Positions 23,101-35,474 of a stretch of 64,000 bases of DNA are shown here, one piece after another. The notes under the pieces are model-generated. The model ran no database searches and was not told the origin of the DNA. It was given only the letters and a program-made list of their open reading frames with translations. Position 1 is the first letter of the stretch; the number at the start of each line of letters is the position of its first letter. Source of the stretch: Cercophora sp. LCS_1 (Eukaryota > Ascomycota > Sordariomycetes > Sordariales > Lasiosphaeriaceae); the NCBI GenBank assembly GCA_036250225.1, contig JAPZLL010000008.1, positions 62,001 through 126,000 on the forward strand. The letters run 5' to 3'. A program made the translations under genes and the position numbers.

Positions 23101-25116
23101 CGCCAAAAACGCCGTTGGGAATGTGTCTCGCTTATCACCGCCACCCAATCCTAGGTATTGCACATGTGCATCACAACGGAGAAATAGCTGGGGCTGGAAA
23201 CGAACCAATTGCCGGGCGGCTGGGGGTGCGGCTGGTTCGCATGCTCCGATTTCCTTTTTATTTTCCTCCGTCTTTTATCCAACCCGAACATTCTCGGCCA
23301 TCTTGAGCCGCTGACTGGCCGGGTTGAAATGGGAGAATGGGTCGCGGTCAACGGCCAAACAAGAAGCCATACGGCAAGGGAACTCCCGGTCTTATGCCAT
23401 GTGGTTGCAATGGCCGCAATGGCTTCTGGAAGCTCGTCAAGCTTATTCCACCATTGCAGTAGCGTAGGATTCTTCCCAACCGCCCCCTAGCCAATCCATC
23501 CAGCCGTCTGCCGTTGCGAACCGGGCCACGGATTAGACCCAAATCCAACGGACAGCGGTAATGAAAGAAGAGAGAAGGAATGTGACGGTCGAATCACGAT
23601 GAGAAAAACCAGACTTCCCGCCAGTCAGACACCATCGTTTCATCAACAGAGGGCAAGGAGAAAAAAATGACAAAAACTTTGAGCGAGGATCTGCGCCTTT
23701 CCGGGCCGTCTACCAGTTTAGTGTCGTCTCCTTTTTTTTTTCTCGATCTGACGTTGTCTGCAACCGCTTTGTGTGCGAGATTCTTTCTTTCCTTTTCCTG
23801 TCCGCACCATGTGGCTGCCACTCATCACCACGTGGCTTTCTCCACTCCAGCCCCAGGCTTCTGGGCCCGCCTCATTTCCATTCTCTGGCGTCCGGTACCG
23901 GTACTTTGCTGCCCCCCTCCCCTCGTTCGGGCGGGAACGGCATCCCGTACCGTATCTCGCCTGTGGTCACACGGTATCGTCATTGTTTTAGTTCAACGGG
24001 AATAAATCTTCGGGTCAATATCTGCGCCATGGCTTGATGGAGAGAGGACCCCCGGGTGGCCCCGCGCAAGATTTCGTTCTTTTTTCCCTTTGCAAGACCG
24101 CAAGCACTGCTGTTCTGAGACGGCGCTGTGACCGGCCGGCATTGTGATTGAGGTACCTTTGCTGGGACAGGTTGATGAGCACTTCCAAGTTGACGATATT
24201 CCCGCGGACAACCGCGCAAGGCGAGGAACGCGAGCCCGAGGCAGAGGTTATTGGAGTGCAGTATAGTTTAGTTTGCTCCTAGCGGACCAAAGAATGCGAG
24301 CTTGGTGCACTGACGCTACGCTGCTGCGTGCGAAAACGGGCGCGCTTCAATTTGCATCCGCCAATCTGGGCCTGCGCGGGCTGTGATATCATTAGGCGAC
24401 GCAAAGTTGCGGGTTTACTGCTGTCGAGATGAAACAGACTAAAAAGGACTGGAGCGGTCAACCAATTTGGGGTCGTATTCGAGCAGGCTTCCAGACGAAG
24501 AAAACCCCCCCACCGAGGGACTCTGGTTGTGGTTCGCATCCGAGCCATTCCACTCACGTGGGGAAACAACAGCGAAAGCGGGAGGCGCGGAATAGATTGG
24601 GCGGGACGGACACTGTGCATCGAGGGAAGACGGACGGGCAGCAGCAGCAGCACAGCGCAGCACAGCACACGATGCCACGTGTAGACGTTAAAACGTGTCA
24701 TTATCCCGACAAAAACGTGGGGAACTGCCAGCCGAGTGGCGGCGGAACGAAATCTCTCCTTTTCGTTGACTCTGGCTGACCACCCTCCGTTGGCGAACGA
24801 GGGGCTCCTGGGAGGGGAGAAGGCTTGGCAACCGGCGAGTTCGCGACGGCTTGCGCAAAAATGATAGTTGAGCCTCCTTTTTGGATCACCTCGGTTTTGT
24901 TACGTACGCCCAACATCTTATCAGGTAATCGATGGCCGAGAGCTTTGCTTCAACGGAAAACCGTCCGGGTCATCCCTGGAACGGATCTGCGGCGAGCTAG
25001 AAAATTCCTCCTTTCATCAGTTCTCCATGGAACTTGTCTGGGCCGAAGGAAAGTGCAGATTGGCGTCCTCGCGATCGCGATGAACACGTGCCGATGGCGG
25101 ATGCGTGCAGAGTGAT

Positions 25117-25117
<1 letters not shown>

Positions 25118-25147
<30 letters not shown>
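25118..25147 (+). repeat. CAG trinucleotide microsatellite
   Basis: Ten consecutive CAG units in non-coding sequence. Likely length-variable between strains. Confidence 0.9.
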
Positions 25148-25148
<1 letters not shown>

Positions 25149-26863
25149 TGGAACCAGCAAAGAGGAAATGTCGGAAAAAAAAACAAAAAAAAACATAACG
25201 CCCCTGAAACCCTCCCCCAACCCAAGGTGAAGCACCCCTGTAGGGCTGCATTTCTCATTGACGGCCTCTGGTTCTTCTGAAAATCTATGATCGGAATTTT
25301 CATTTGTCTTTTCGCTGAAACCTTGCTCCTGAGGCAAGGAGAAAATATCGGGGAGTGACCGCTCCAAACTGCTTGGCAGAGCCTCTGCAACCGCTGCCCG
25401 CTTCGCTTCATGCCTCCTCTTTTCGGGCAGCCACTTCGGGGCAGGTGGTGAACCCCTGCCAACAAACAGCACGGCTTCCGAGCAAAAAGAGGACTGAAGC
25501 GAGGGTGCTGCCGTCAAGAAGACCAACAACCGAGCGAGTGCCTCCTCATTTTTTTCCCCTTGACAACATCTCTTCTTCAGAGGGAAGAACTGTGCTCTCG
25601 GTCAATCCAATTCTCAATTCTCATCAACTTGGTCTTGAAACACAAGCTAGCAGCGCAATCTGCAAAAAGGCATAACGGATCGCCCACCTATCAATCTGCC
25701 GTCTGTTTTTCTAAATTTAACGCTCCCCACGCCCCCATCCACGCTGCTTCAAGATATCGAAACGCTAAACATCCGAAACACGGTGTGCACACGCTGGAAA
25801 AAAAAAACAAGGGACTAGGATCCAAAAGACAAAGCGTTGCGGAGTCGCGTGCCCCATGACAAGCAAGGTGCGGTGTGTGTCTTTTCCTCATCACCCAATC
25901 CCGCGAATTCATGCGTGGATGACGCCCCTCTCACCTCGCTTTCTAGAAGCTTTCATTTCCTTCCAGGGATACCCACATCACGGCCGAAGAGAGAGAAAAA
26001 CAAGGCAAAGTCGTTCCGTTTGCCAATAGGTGGAAACTCCCGTGGATCTCCCACCCCATCATTGTCTTGATATTTCGTAATATCGTCCCATGTTGTTTGT
26101 CTTTTCTCATGACCAGCCCAGAGGTGTTCCAACTGACGGGAAGAACCTTTCAGGACCGTTCCACTCCAGCTCCAGGATCACGGTTCGTTTTTGCCTTCTC
26201 TCCGAGACAAGCGAAGCTTGATCCACCGTTCACGCAGTCTTCAACTGTGAGGCGGAGGAAACGTCCGGGCTCCGTCAATCCACACTAAGAATAAACACGA
26301 TCTTCGGCATCGACCGAGATCTGGCGGCATCATTTTTGACTGCTTCCCCCTCTTTTCCTAAAGAGGGTAGGTAGGCTGTCGCATTGCACCAAGCCGTTTC
26401 CCTAGCCAGGGGGTCCTTCTCATCACGGACAATTCACTTCAACTTGTGGCAAGGACTCTGGTCGACCAGGAAGTCATTGCCACACGGGGCTCTCCGAAGA
26501 GCCGCGGTCCGCCCCCAATCTCCGCTGCTACGGTGTTCAAATCTCGGCTTGCCGTCCTGGTATGGTACGGTGTCTCGACGCGGACACAGCTTACGGCAGC
26601 AGCAACGTTGAACGTCACCTCGTTGAGGTTGGGTTAGGTTGGGTTTGCGTTGCAACGGCGGTGACAACATTTGGGCAACCTCCAATTCCAATTGGCCGTT
26701 GAAAAGGTGCGTTCCATTCTCTCTTCTCTGCTCCCTTCCCCAATGTTCCGGACGCAACGGCGTGACCTCAGCCCCCACATTGCTCATTCCGGGATCCGGT
26801 ACCTTGATATATCGACATTACGACGGCCGAACTGCACATGTCCATTCCATGCCGTGTCTGTAG

Positions 26864-26866
<3 letters not shown>

Positions 26867-26896
<30 letters not shown>
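26867..26896 (+). repeat. 30-nt T homopolymer
   Basis: Uninterrupted run of about 30 T in non-coding sequence; a poly-A on the minus strand. No retroposon sequence is recognisable next to it. Confidence 0.85.
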
Positions 26897-26897
<1 letters not shown>

Positions 26898-29193
26898 GTT
26901 TCCTATCGCGGCTGCGGTCTTCTAGAGCAGTGGTGCGAGTGGTACCGGAGTGGGGTCGTGGTTCCTGCCGGACGTTCATCTCATCGGTGACCACACAGGA
27001 AAAAAAAGCACGGAGCGCCCCGGCGCCAGAGCACGAAGCGGTGTGGTGGAACTGGCTCGCCTGGCTGCGGAACGTTGCTGTCAGTCGCGGCTTCCGCGTG
27101 CAAAGGCAAGCCAAGACAAGCCAAGACGAGGACAAGTGCGTCCCAAAACTCATGATCCAGACCGACGTTGTGTCTTTTGTGGTTCGATTTATGCCTCGAG
27201 GGCAGAACGCGCCAAGCGGGCGATCATGTCCCCGGCTGCTGTTGCGGCTCGCGGCATCACGGAGCCCTGTTGACATCACCAGTGCGACTGCCAGACAGGT
27301 TGACAGCGAGGGCGAGGGAGTCAAGTAGCCTTCTAGGCGCGCCATAGCATGAGCCGTGCTCTGCAGCCCCAGTGGGACCTGGCGCACAACCCCGACAGCA
27401 ATGCGTGAGCGGAGCCAAAACGGGAGTGGACGGGGCACTGGACGGGGGGTCGGATAGGCCAAGCGGCCAAGAACACCCCACTCGGCGACCCACAGCTTCG
27501 CGGCGTGGACTGGCAAGGGTCAAGGGCAGTTCAGCCCAAAACAGTTTGGCTTGGTGGGAAACGATCCCTGAAGCCCACGCGCAGATCGTGCCTCCCTGCT
27601 GTGAGACTCTGGCACACAAACGCACTCGCTGTGAGGTGGCGGGCTTTATGCAGCGAAGACTGCAGCCATTCCCCAGCATACTTCCCCTCTTTTACTCTTC
27701 TGCGCTTCCAACCGCCCCACCCCTGTTCCGCAATCCCTCGTCTGGCACCGGGCTCTTGCGCAATACCACATGGCCCAGAACACCCAAAATCCCCATCTTT
27801 CCACCGCACCGTTCCTTGACCGCCTTTCCGACGACAAGAGACGTTTACTCGTCCTCTGTGTTGCTGGGGGCGACGGCGGTGGGTGTGTTTAGGGAAGGCA
27901 TGACGAAGCCTTGCTGGTCAGGGCGTATTTTGGGAGGGGGATCCGCGTTACCCTGCGGCTAGCCCCAGAGATGCCTTTTCCACTGCAACGCCGTTGTTTT
28001 GGCTGTGCTCATCATCGTTTTTTTCCACATGTCAGATCCAGCCAGATCCAACCTTGAGCGGGCAATCGCCGTTTCGGTTGCACCAGCGGGTCCAAAGCTG
28101 TTTGGCGCCAGCGCCTCGCAGTCTCCCAGCAGACTGTTGATAGAGTTCAGTTGCTGCTGCCGCTGTCGAGCCATCCGGTGCCCTAGCAGGCACCTCATCG
28201 GTTCACGATGGGCATAGCACAGAGGACGATGGGAGGGGGCTGTTTGCTGTCTGTTTGGGTGTTACGGAAATACGTGTTGCCTAGCTACCTGACCTGACAG
28301 GCTAGAGCGTTGCCTTTATGTCATGATGCACCTGTTAGGTAAATGGGCGGGCATGCACAGCAGCGGCAGCGCGGAGCGCAAGACTGGCGATACAAGTTGA
28401 CAAAGAGGGGCTCTTCCTGCAAGTTGCGGGCTACGGACGGACAGAATTTTGAACAGGCACAGGAAAGTGAGGGGTTGTTCGCTGCAAGTCACGAGGTTCC
28501 TCATTTGACTGCGCAGCGCTTGGATAATCATTTTTAGTGCTGCTTTTTTTTTTTTTTTTCTGTTTGTCTCTCTTTTCCCGTGCATTGTCCTTTTCCACCT
28601 TTCTCATCTGCTTTCTTTGTCCTTTTCGCACCCGAAGACGTGGTTATTTGTTGGCTCCCGGGTTCTGGAAAAGGGACCCAGTTCTCTAGCTCCAGCTCTT
28701 TGTTCTGCAGGTGGCCGATTGGGCATGGGCGACCGAGTTTCGTCAGACGGCAAGTGGCAGTTCCACCACCGCGATCCATCTCCCGTCGGGAATTGGCTCT
28801 CTCCCCCCCCCTTACTTTCTGAGTGCGTGAGTGAGTGCGAGAGACAGCAGCCAGCAGCAGGCGCTGGAGGGGCGCTGTACCAGTACTTCTGGTTCCCGCT
28901 TTCCCAGCGTGTGCCAGGTTCCCTGCACCCACATTTTTCCCACGCCCTCCCCTGGGTCCCCTGGCAATGTCGCTCATGTCGCTCATCCCTCCCGGCTCCA
29001 CTCAAAGTGCACACTGTCCGCCGTTCACTGTCCCACACTCCCACTCCCAGCGCTCCACTGGCCGTCCACCGTCCCGTCACTCACACACACCTTCCCTCTT
29101 TTATTTGAACCGACGGTTGCCCATCCCCGGCGCCGCACGCACACACCCTTCCACTGCTCCACCGGATTGCATTCTGACCTGATCCGCTGTTAG

Positions 29194-31423
29194 ATGGCCG
29201 CGGTCTCTCAGTCGACACCCACATCCACAACATCATCGCCGCCGCCGCTGCCGTCGCCGTCTCAACCTGCCCCACGAAACCAGCCCCATCATAGCACCTC
29301 GCTGTCTTCCCTCGACGAAAATCCGCAGCAGCAGTCCGCATCCGCATCTGCGACGACGACCACTGCTGCGATCAGTACCACCACCCCTCACCGTCACCAG
29401 CACCACCAAAGCAGTCCTTCCACCAGTTCGCAGCGATCGGGTGGCTTCCTTGCGCTTGCTGCAGCTGCCCTTGACAAAACACTCTCCAACATCGCTGAGC
29501 CAAGGATCCGGCCCAGACAGTCTCTGAGTCGTCTCTCGGCGGGGCCTGACTTCCTCCTCTCGGCTGGACAGCAGTTGAGCCCGGAGAAGCCCTTCCGCGT
29601 CCGGCCTGCGTCCACGCTACCAGGCGACAGGCCGCAAAACTTGTCCCCGCGCGACGATCCCCCGTCGAAGCCATATTCCGAGACCAATCCAAACTACCCT
29701 CTCCCAACCCGTCTCTCCAGACTCGACAACAAGATGCATCAAACATCGTCGAGACTACTCCGCATGACGGACGATGACCGTCCGTTCACAAAGGTGAGTG
29801 CCTGCCCCTTCCGTAATTCTGCCCGGAGCGCTGTCACCCTCAATGCGGCTGCTGCTTCGTCATAGACTAGTGTCTGACTTTCTGGCCAGGACTTCAAGGA
29901 CTTGTTCGCCACCTTGATCGTGAGCTTGCTCCCGCTGTCCGCCCATCGTGTCCGCTTGACCAAAGTTGAGCACACCTTCCTCTCGGAGGATGCCATCAAC
30001 AATCTTGGCTCCCTCAAGTTTTCGCAGTCCAACCGCATGCCCGACCCCAAGGACCCCTCCCGAATTGTGACCACAACCACGACTACCACCTTTTCCATGG
30101 CAAAGGACATGGCACGATCAATATGTCAGAGATTCCTCGAGGCGCGGTTCATCGAGTCTGCGGACGGGAGATATCAGCAGACTTATACGATGAAGGGTTC
30201 GGTCTGGCAACTGACTCCAAAGGGCATTTCAATCCTTGACAGGTTCTGCTCGAGAAACGGTATTCAGCAAAAACAAGTTGCCGAGTTGATTGGCAACTCA
30301 CTCCCTCAGCTGGTCAGCTTGGAGCGTGACGGGCAAAGCGATAAGCTTCTGACCGACCGTGGTACCATCGAGGTTATTTTTCGGAGATTCATTGGTGCCA
30401 ACGGTCTGAATGTGAAGCCCAGCGTTAGTTCCGCGGACTCGGATTCCCTGAACGACTACCGGGATGGCATGACAGGCGTCAAGATGGCAGCAGAGCGCAA
30501 GATTGGTGGCAAGCTCTACAAAGACACATTTACCGGCAAGGCTGCGACTGATTGGCTGATGGACTGTTCGACCACGGTGGACCGGAGAGAGACGATTGAG
30601 ATTGCTTCGCTGTTCGTCGAGTACGACTTGATGGAACCCGTTCAACAAGACAGATCGCACATGATCCAGATCCCGAGCCACAACTTGTTCCAGCCGACCA
30701 AACACGCCATCTATCAGATTACCGCCAAAGGGAGGGACCTCATGAATGGAGCCATCCCCCGGGGCCGGCCGTCGGAGAGTGAGGGTCGTATCCCGACGTC
30801 GCGCTCGACAGGTATTGCTCGGGATTCCAACACCCAGCGTCTCGACAAGATTCTGAACGATCCTGCCCTTCGGTTGCTCTTCAGGGAGAACCTGCGAGAG
30901 ACGCATTGCGAAGAGAACCTGTCGTTCTATCTCGATGTGGACGAGTTTGTGCGCCAGTGCAGACAGGCGACCCGAGCGGCTCAGAAGAACCCCGCCAACG
31001 CGGCTTCGATGGACGGGATCAAGGAGATCATGGCTCAGGCATACGGCATCTACAATGCCTTTCTGGCTCCCGGCTCACCGTGCGAGCTCAACATCGACCA
31101 CCAGCTGCGCAACAACCTGGCGACCCGCATGACCAAGGCTGTCGGGCAGGATGTGGCCATGATTGACACTTTGCACGAGGTGACAGCGCTCTTTGAGGAT
31201 GCTCAGAACGCCGTGTTCAAGCTGATGGCTAGCGTAAGTTTTTGCCGTTCGTTGAACGGTTGCCGGCTACAATGCTAACTGTTTACAGGACTCGGTGCCC
31301 AAGTTCCTTCGCAGCCCCAAGTACGAGCAGACCCTGAAGAACTACGACTTCGATACCATTGGGCCGAACCCGACTCCCGGCCGGATGGTCGAGCGCAGTC
31401 AAAGCCGATCGAACCGAAAGTGA
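29194..31423 (+). CDS. flbA: FlbA-type regulator of G-protein signalling (DEP-RGS)
   Basis: GTPase-activating protein for a heterotrimeric G-alpha; in Aspergillus FlbA dampens growth signalling and permits conidiation. Exons 29194-29793, 29890-31233 and 31289-31423, 692 residues, close to the usual FlbA length. Residues 1-190 are a Ser/Thr/Pro/His-rich disordered region. Two DEP-like domains follow (about 205-320 with MAKDMARSICQRFLEARFIE, and about 365-460 with YKDTFTGKAATDWLMDC). The C-terminal RGS domain (about 520-675) begins RLDKILNDPALRLLFREN and contains CEENLSFYLDVDEF and FEDAQNAVFKLM. All three splice junctions are in phase 0 with GTGAGT or GTAAGT donors. Upstream is a 9-kb gene-free region. 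Confidence 0.93.
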
Positions 31424-32635
31424 TTTTCATCTGCATGCAGACTCGAAGTTATCAAGAGTGGGGGGCTTGGCTCATCAGTCCATGGCACGAATCGGAGTTT
31501 TTTTTTGGGGCCTTCAACCTTTCCACCGCTGGGCGAGGCGGAACTCGGGTTCTCTCACATACGGGTGGCGAAGAACACCCCTTTACGGTGAAGGGGTCGG
31601 GGGAAGAACTACATCTGCTGGCGAATTTGTTGTTTGTGCTTTTTACTTGAGTTTTTCTTCACTAATTCCTCTCTCGGTACCCTCACTTTTAGTCGTTTTG
31701 TTTTTGTTTTCAGAGTCATCATGCGCGAGTCAGACAACATACGGCGTTTAGCGGAGCTAGTTTTACAGGCTCTGATATAGACGGGAGACTCTGGGTTTGT
31801 GGCTGGTTCAAACCGGCGCACTTCTTTAATCGTGTTGTTTTAGCATCGTACATGGATCATGGCGAAGGCAAGATTTTTTTATCTTGCGGCGGAGAGCAGA
31901 AGAGCAGGAGAGCTTGGAGAGGGCGTAGGAGTATCAAGTCAAAGTCATGGGAGCATTTGAATGGTTGTTAGGCAATGGAGATGGATGGATAGGAGGGTCA
32001 AAATTGGAGACGGGGGTGAACATGTACATAGTGTGTGGGGTTACCGTCAACTGTCAACATGTTGACACTGGGGCCGAATGGAATAAGATGTTCTGCCAAT
32101 GTTCTGGTGTACGCAAGGTGAAGAATCGAGCGGCGCTGTGTCTGGTATGTGGTATGTTGCGGTGTGGCGCGGCAGCATTCCAAGTCCACGCCATGTTTTG
32201 GAGTTGTTGATGTCTTGGACTGACGAGTCTGCTGTTATTGGAGGTTGCTCAGGGCGCTGTGAGGAGCGAGATGCCAGTTGCGTTAGTCGTGAGCACATGG
32301 AAGATCGTTCCCAGGAGCGCTTATCCCTTGGGGAGGGTAGACTGTGAGCCCATAAAGATGTCAACATGTTTACCCTTTGCTAAGGCAGGGCATGCTGTCT
32401 TTTCCCCCTTTCGGACACTAACCTGTTCGCCACTCGTTCGATCACAGGTCACCACACGCACACCACACACACACCACACACATTCGCTTTTTTTTTCTCC
32501 CCTCTCCCTGCCGTCGCTGTTGTTGTCGTTGCTGTTGTTGTTGCAGAAGCTATCACATTCGTTAACCACCGCCACTATCACCACAATCGTTCAAGGGATA
32601 TATATCTCTACGGTATTGAACAGGAAAGCAAGAAA
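31424..32635. other. Intergenic, no supported gene
   Basis: About 1.2 kb between two plus-strand genes. Short ORFs on both strands lack coding character. The last about 250 bp are CT-, CA- and GTT-rich, typical of a fungal core promoter and leader; the GTTGTTGCAG near 32550 could be an acceptor of a leader intron. Confidence 0.5.
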
Positions 32636-32883
32636 ATGGCAGCCAACGCAACAGGCGCTCCCCTCCCCGGTCTCAATCTCACGGGTATATCAACCGAGGG
32701 TATCACGACTGTTGTTACTGTTGTCGATCGGTTCCTCACGTATTGCCCCGAGCCGACGGTGTTTGTCTGGGCTGGGAGGACTTATAGCGTTGACGCGCCG
32801 GCTACGGTTACCATAAGCGATTGTCCTTCTGGGTGTACCATTGCCACTGTATGTTTTCTCTCCCTCTCTCCCTCTCTCTCTCT

Positions 32884-32924
<41 letters not shown>

Positions 32925-33034
32925 GTTGTTTTTTTTTTTTTTTTTTTTTTTTATTTTTTTTTTTTTTTTTTATTATTTTTTTTTTTTTTTTTNNNNNNNN
33001 NNCTTTGTGTTTACCCCCCCCCCCCCCCCCCCCC

Positions 33035-33075
<41 letters not shown>

Positions 33076-33431
33076 GATGATGGTGATGTTGTTGTGTGTG
33101 AGATGAAATGGGATGGAGCTGATCGAAGAGACAGACACGATGCCTTGGCCAGGATTGCTACTACAAGGGTCCCACGCTCGTTCCGCAGGCCGACAGTAAC
33201 GGGGCCTATGTGATCAAGAATGGCAGTATCGGGGATGGTGAGGGACCGCCCAACGCACGGGTTGCTGCTGCGCCGACGGGCGCTGGCGTTGTTGGCTCGG
33301 GGCAGACCAGCCAGGCTGCGAGCGTGTTCGTGTCGGGGGCGCCCTCGGCGCCGGCGGGGTTCAGGGCCAAGGTTGCGGCTATGGCGGTTGGGGTGTTGGT
33401 TGCTCTGGGGGGTGTGAGTGTTGTCGGTTAG
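32636..33431 (+). CDS. Probable GPI-anchored cell-wall protein
   Basis: Exons 32636-32848 and 33153-33431, 163 residues, separated by a low-complexity intron that contains the assembly gap (GTATGT donor, GGCCAG acceptor, both phase 0). The first exon has TTVVTVVDRFLTYCPEPTVF and the TYSV...TVTISDCP pattern seen in small fungal wall proteins of the Ccg-6/Sed1-like kind (family recollection). The second exon is Ala/Gly/Ser-rich and ends in a hydrophobic tail VAAMAVGVLVALGGVSVVG, suited to GPI attachment. There is no signal peptide at the predicted start, so an upstream leader exon is probably missing from this model. Confidence 0.7.
32849..33152 (+). repeat. Low-complexity intron with assembly gap
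   Basis: CT-rich start, then near-continuous T from about 32887 to 32992, ten N at 32993-33002, a C run (about 33013-33034) and a second T run to about 33073. The N block marks unresolved length, so the true intron size is unknown. Confidence 0.9.
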
Positions 33432-33751
33432 GGATCTTTTTTTTTTTTTTTTAAGGGGTGGTATGGGAACAGGCCGTTGGTCGGCTTGAATGGGAGAATG
33501 GTTTTTGGTTCGGGTTGTCGTTCGTTTTTGCAAAGGCAAGATTGATAGGGCATTCGTTTGGGTTTCTTCTAGATGAAATGGAGTGGCTTCACATCAGACT
33601 GTGGGGGATCCGTCGAGGTGAACACATCATGAAGAACCAAGTTGGCGACATCCTTATCCTGTGTGGGGTTGAGGGGTTCCGTCGCATAGCCGCCCCCACT
33701 TGCCCAATCATAAGCGGGGTTTCCGAGCTCCTCTTCAACAAAAACCACTAA
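33432..33751. other. Intergenic
   Basis: About 320 bp, starting with a 17-T run shortly after the stop codon. Nothing else seen. Confidence 0.5.
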
Positions 33752-33823
33752 GGTCCGCTGGCTCAATGGCAGAGCGTCTGACTACGAATCAGGAGGTTCC
33801 AGGTTCGACCCCTGGGTGGATCG
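33752..33823 (+). tRNA. tRNA-Arg (ACG)
   Basis: 72 nt, no intron. Acceptor GGTCCGC pairs with GTGGATC (two G-U pairs). D arm GGCTCAATGGCAGAGC; anticodon stem TCTGA/TCAGG around loop CTACGAA (anticodon ACG); T arm CCAGG-TTCGACC-CCTGG. Confidence 0.92.
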
Positions 33824-33855
33824 TCCCGCCGGTTGTTTTCACAACATTCGGCACA

Positions 33856-33947
33856 GGGCGCCTAGTATAGTGGTCAGTACACTTCGTTGTGGCTCCTTGA
33901 CAGGAACAACATCCGAAGAAACCCAGGTTCGATTCCTGGGGCGCCCA
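33856..33947 (+). tRNA. tRNA-His (GTG) with 20-nt intron
   Basis: Acceptor GGGCGCC pairs exactly with GGCGCCC. Anticodon stem CTTCG/CGAAG; loop TTGTGG gives anticodon GTG, followed by a 20-nt intron at the canonical 37/38 position. T arm CCAGG-TTCGATT-CCTGG. Lies 32 bp after tRNA-Arg on the same strand; mature length 72 nt. Confidence 0.92.
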
Positions 33948-34162
33948 CAGTTTGACTGTCCCCCTAGAAAATAGGAGGTAACATCATTGTACATTTTTTT
34001 TACTTTGCGGTTTAAAGTTGGTTTGGACATTCGCATCCCTTGTATCCTGTCCCTCACTCACTAAAGGTTATCCTAGGTTATCCTCAGTCTGCTCAATGCC
34101 ATGCCGTGCTGGGTATCAAACATTCTCATCATCACCAGCCCGCCCATCCACATACAGGTAGT

Positions 34163-35474
34163 TCAAGGCGGCCCCATAACAAAAGGTCCCCTCAATGTTG
34201 CCCCTATCGGTGAGTCCGTCTGAATCGCTCCCTGAAACTTGGGAGCTTCCATCTCCTGCACATCCTGTTGCTGTTCCGGCTTCTCTCCGCCGGTTTCCCA
34301 CTTCGCAACTCGCGAAGGCATCTTGAGAGGCTCGGGAATCGGAAACGCCCAATCATCTCTCCCTCGCGATGGTGTCCTGTCCCTTGGTGCTTGAGGCTGG
34401 GGCTGCAGAGCCGGTTGGGATGGCGGCCGTTGGTATTCCTGATGTCCTGATGAAGAGTAGCGTGCTTCCTGCAGTTGCTGTTCCGGCGGTGCTTGATATT
34501 TCGGTTGAGGTTCTGCTGGTGGGGAGTACCGCGTTTGCGTTTCCTGTCGTGGTGGTTGCACTTGATCCCGCTGCCGTTGCCCAGTTTGCGATCCTGGCCG
34601 TCCTTGATCCTGTTGATACCGCCTCTCAGGCTGCGGAGAATACCGGCCACCCGTGGGCGCTGGCGCAGCCAACGTCCGATGCTGTGGCGAAGCCAGCCAC
34701 TTCCCTTGCTGTTGAAGCGTCGGTTTTGTCTGCACCTGTTGCTCGTAATACTGCATCACCTGCGGACTCAGACCACCCGTATTACGCACCACGCCTGCGC
34801 CGCCGCTGCTTTTCGACATCCTCTGTCCTGTGCCGACGAGACTTAATGCCAGTACGTTCTCACCTGCGCGCCCGCCGACTTTCTCCTCGACGGACTGGCT
34901 TAGGATCTCGGCTTTGGCTTTCAGCCGATCGATTAGCAATGCGTGAGACTTTTTGAGGGTGCGCTTGACAAAGGTCGTCAGGATCACGTTGCATTTCATG
35001 TCGACGTCCTCGCGGATGTAGAGGCCTGTCCTTGGGGCGCCGATGCCTGGCTCTGCTGGCTCTGGTTCTTCGTCTGGGAGGGAGCCGTTGAGGGTCCATC
35101 TGTCTCGGATTCCTAGTGTGATGTTAGCATGGCGCATGTGACGGGTGCCGAATGGGTTGTATTGTACGTAGACCGGCGGGCGCATAGCAATGCGTCTGAA
35201 GCCCGTTTTTGAGATCGGTGAATGCACATGTGTATGTGACGTCGCCTGTGATGAGATCGCCGGGGAGATACGAGATCTTGTCGGTGAGCGAGTACCAGAC
35301 GCAGGAGAGCTCGTCGGGCGGGCAGTGAGGAGGCGGGGCGATGGGATGTCGTTCTTTGACGAGGGGGTTGAGATCGATCATTTCTTGGTGGTCATGAAGG
35401 AATTCGAGGACGATATCACGGGAGATGTTGGGCGGGAGGGGCGAGATGGTGGTGAATCTTGTGCGGAGCGACAT
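34163..35474 (-). CDS. DUF7053 domain protein
   Basis: Exons on the minus strand 35474-35168 and 35112-34163, 418 residues. The N-terminal about 190 residues match the fungal DUF7053 pattern as I know it: FTTISPLPPNISRDIVLEFL, LNPLVKERHP, VWYSLTDKISYLPG and GLQTHCYAPAGL. Splicing 35113-35167 (GTACAA donor, CTAG acceptor, 55 bp) joins this to RIRDRWTLNGSLP and continues into MKCNVILTTFVKRTLKKSH. The donor is not consensus, but the joined phase restores the domain. The C-terminal 200 residues are Gln/Pro/Arg/Tyr-rich and disordered. Biochemical function unknown; DUF7053 is a cup-shaped lipid-transfer-like fold only by speculation. Confidence 0.85.

Larger units (their letters stand above)
20146..29193. 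other. Nine-kilobase region without a supported gene, upstream of flbA
   Basis: I find no ORF with recognisable domains, signal peptide or splice-supported structure on either strand. Content: CT-rich and G-rich tracts, a CAG microsatellite, a 30-T run, a degenerate tRNA-like stretch near 21090-21200, and many short ORFs. It lies directly upstream of the developmental RGS gene, so it may be a long regulatory region with an extended, spliced 5' leader (inference). A non-coding RNA gene cannot be excluded. Confidence 0.5.

Noticed and set aside
34369..34956. 195-codon plus-strand ORF opposite the DUF7053 gene
   Set aside because: Mirror of the Gln/Pro-rich tail; no independent features.
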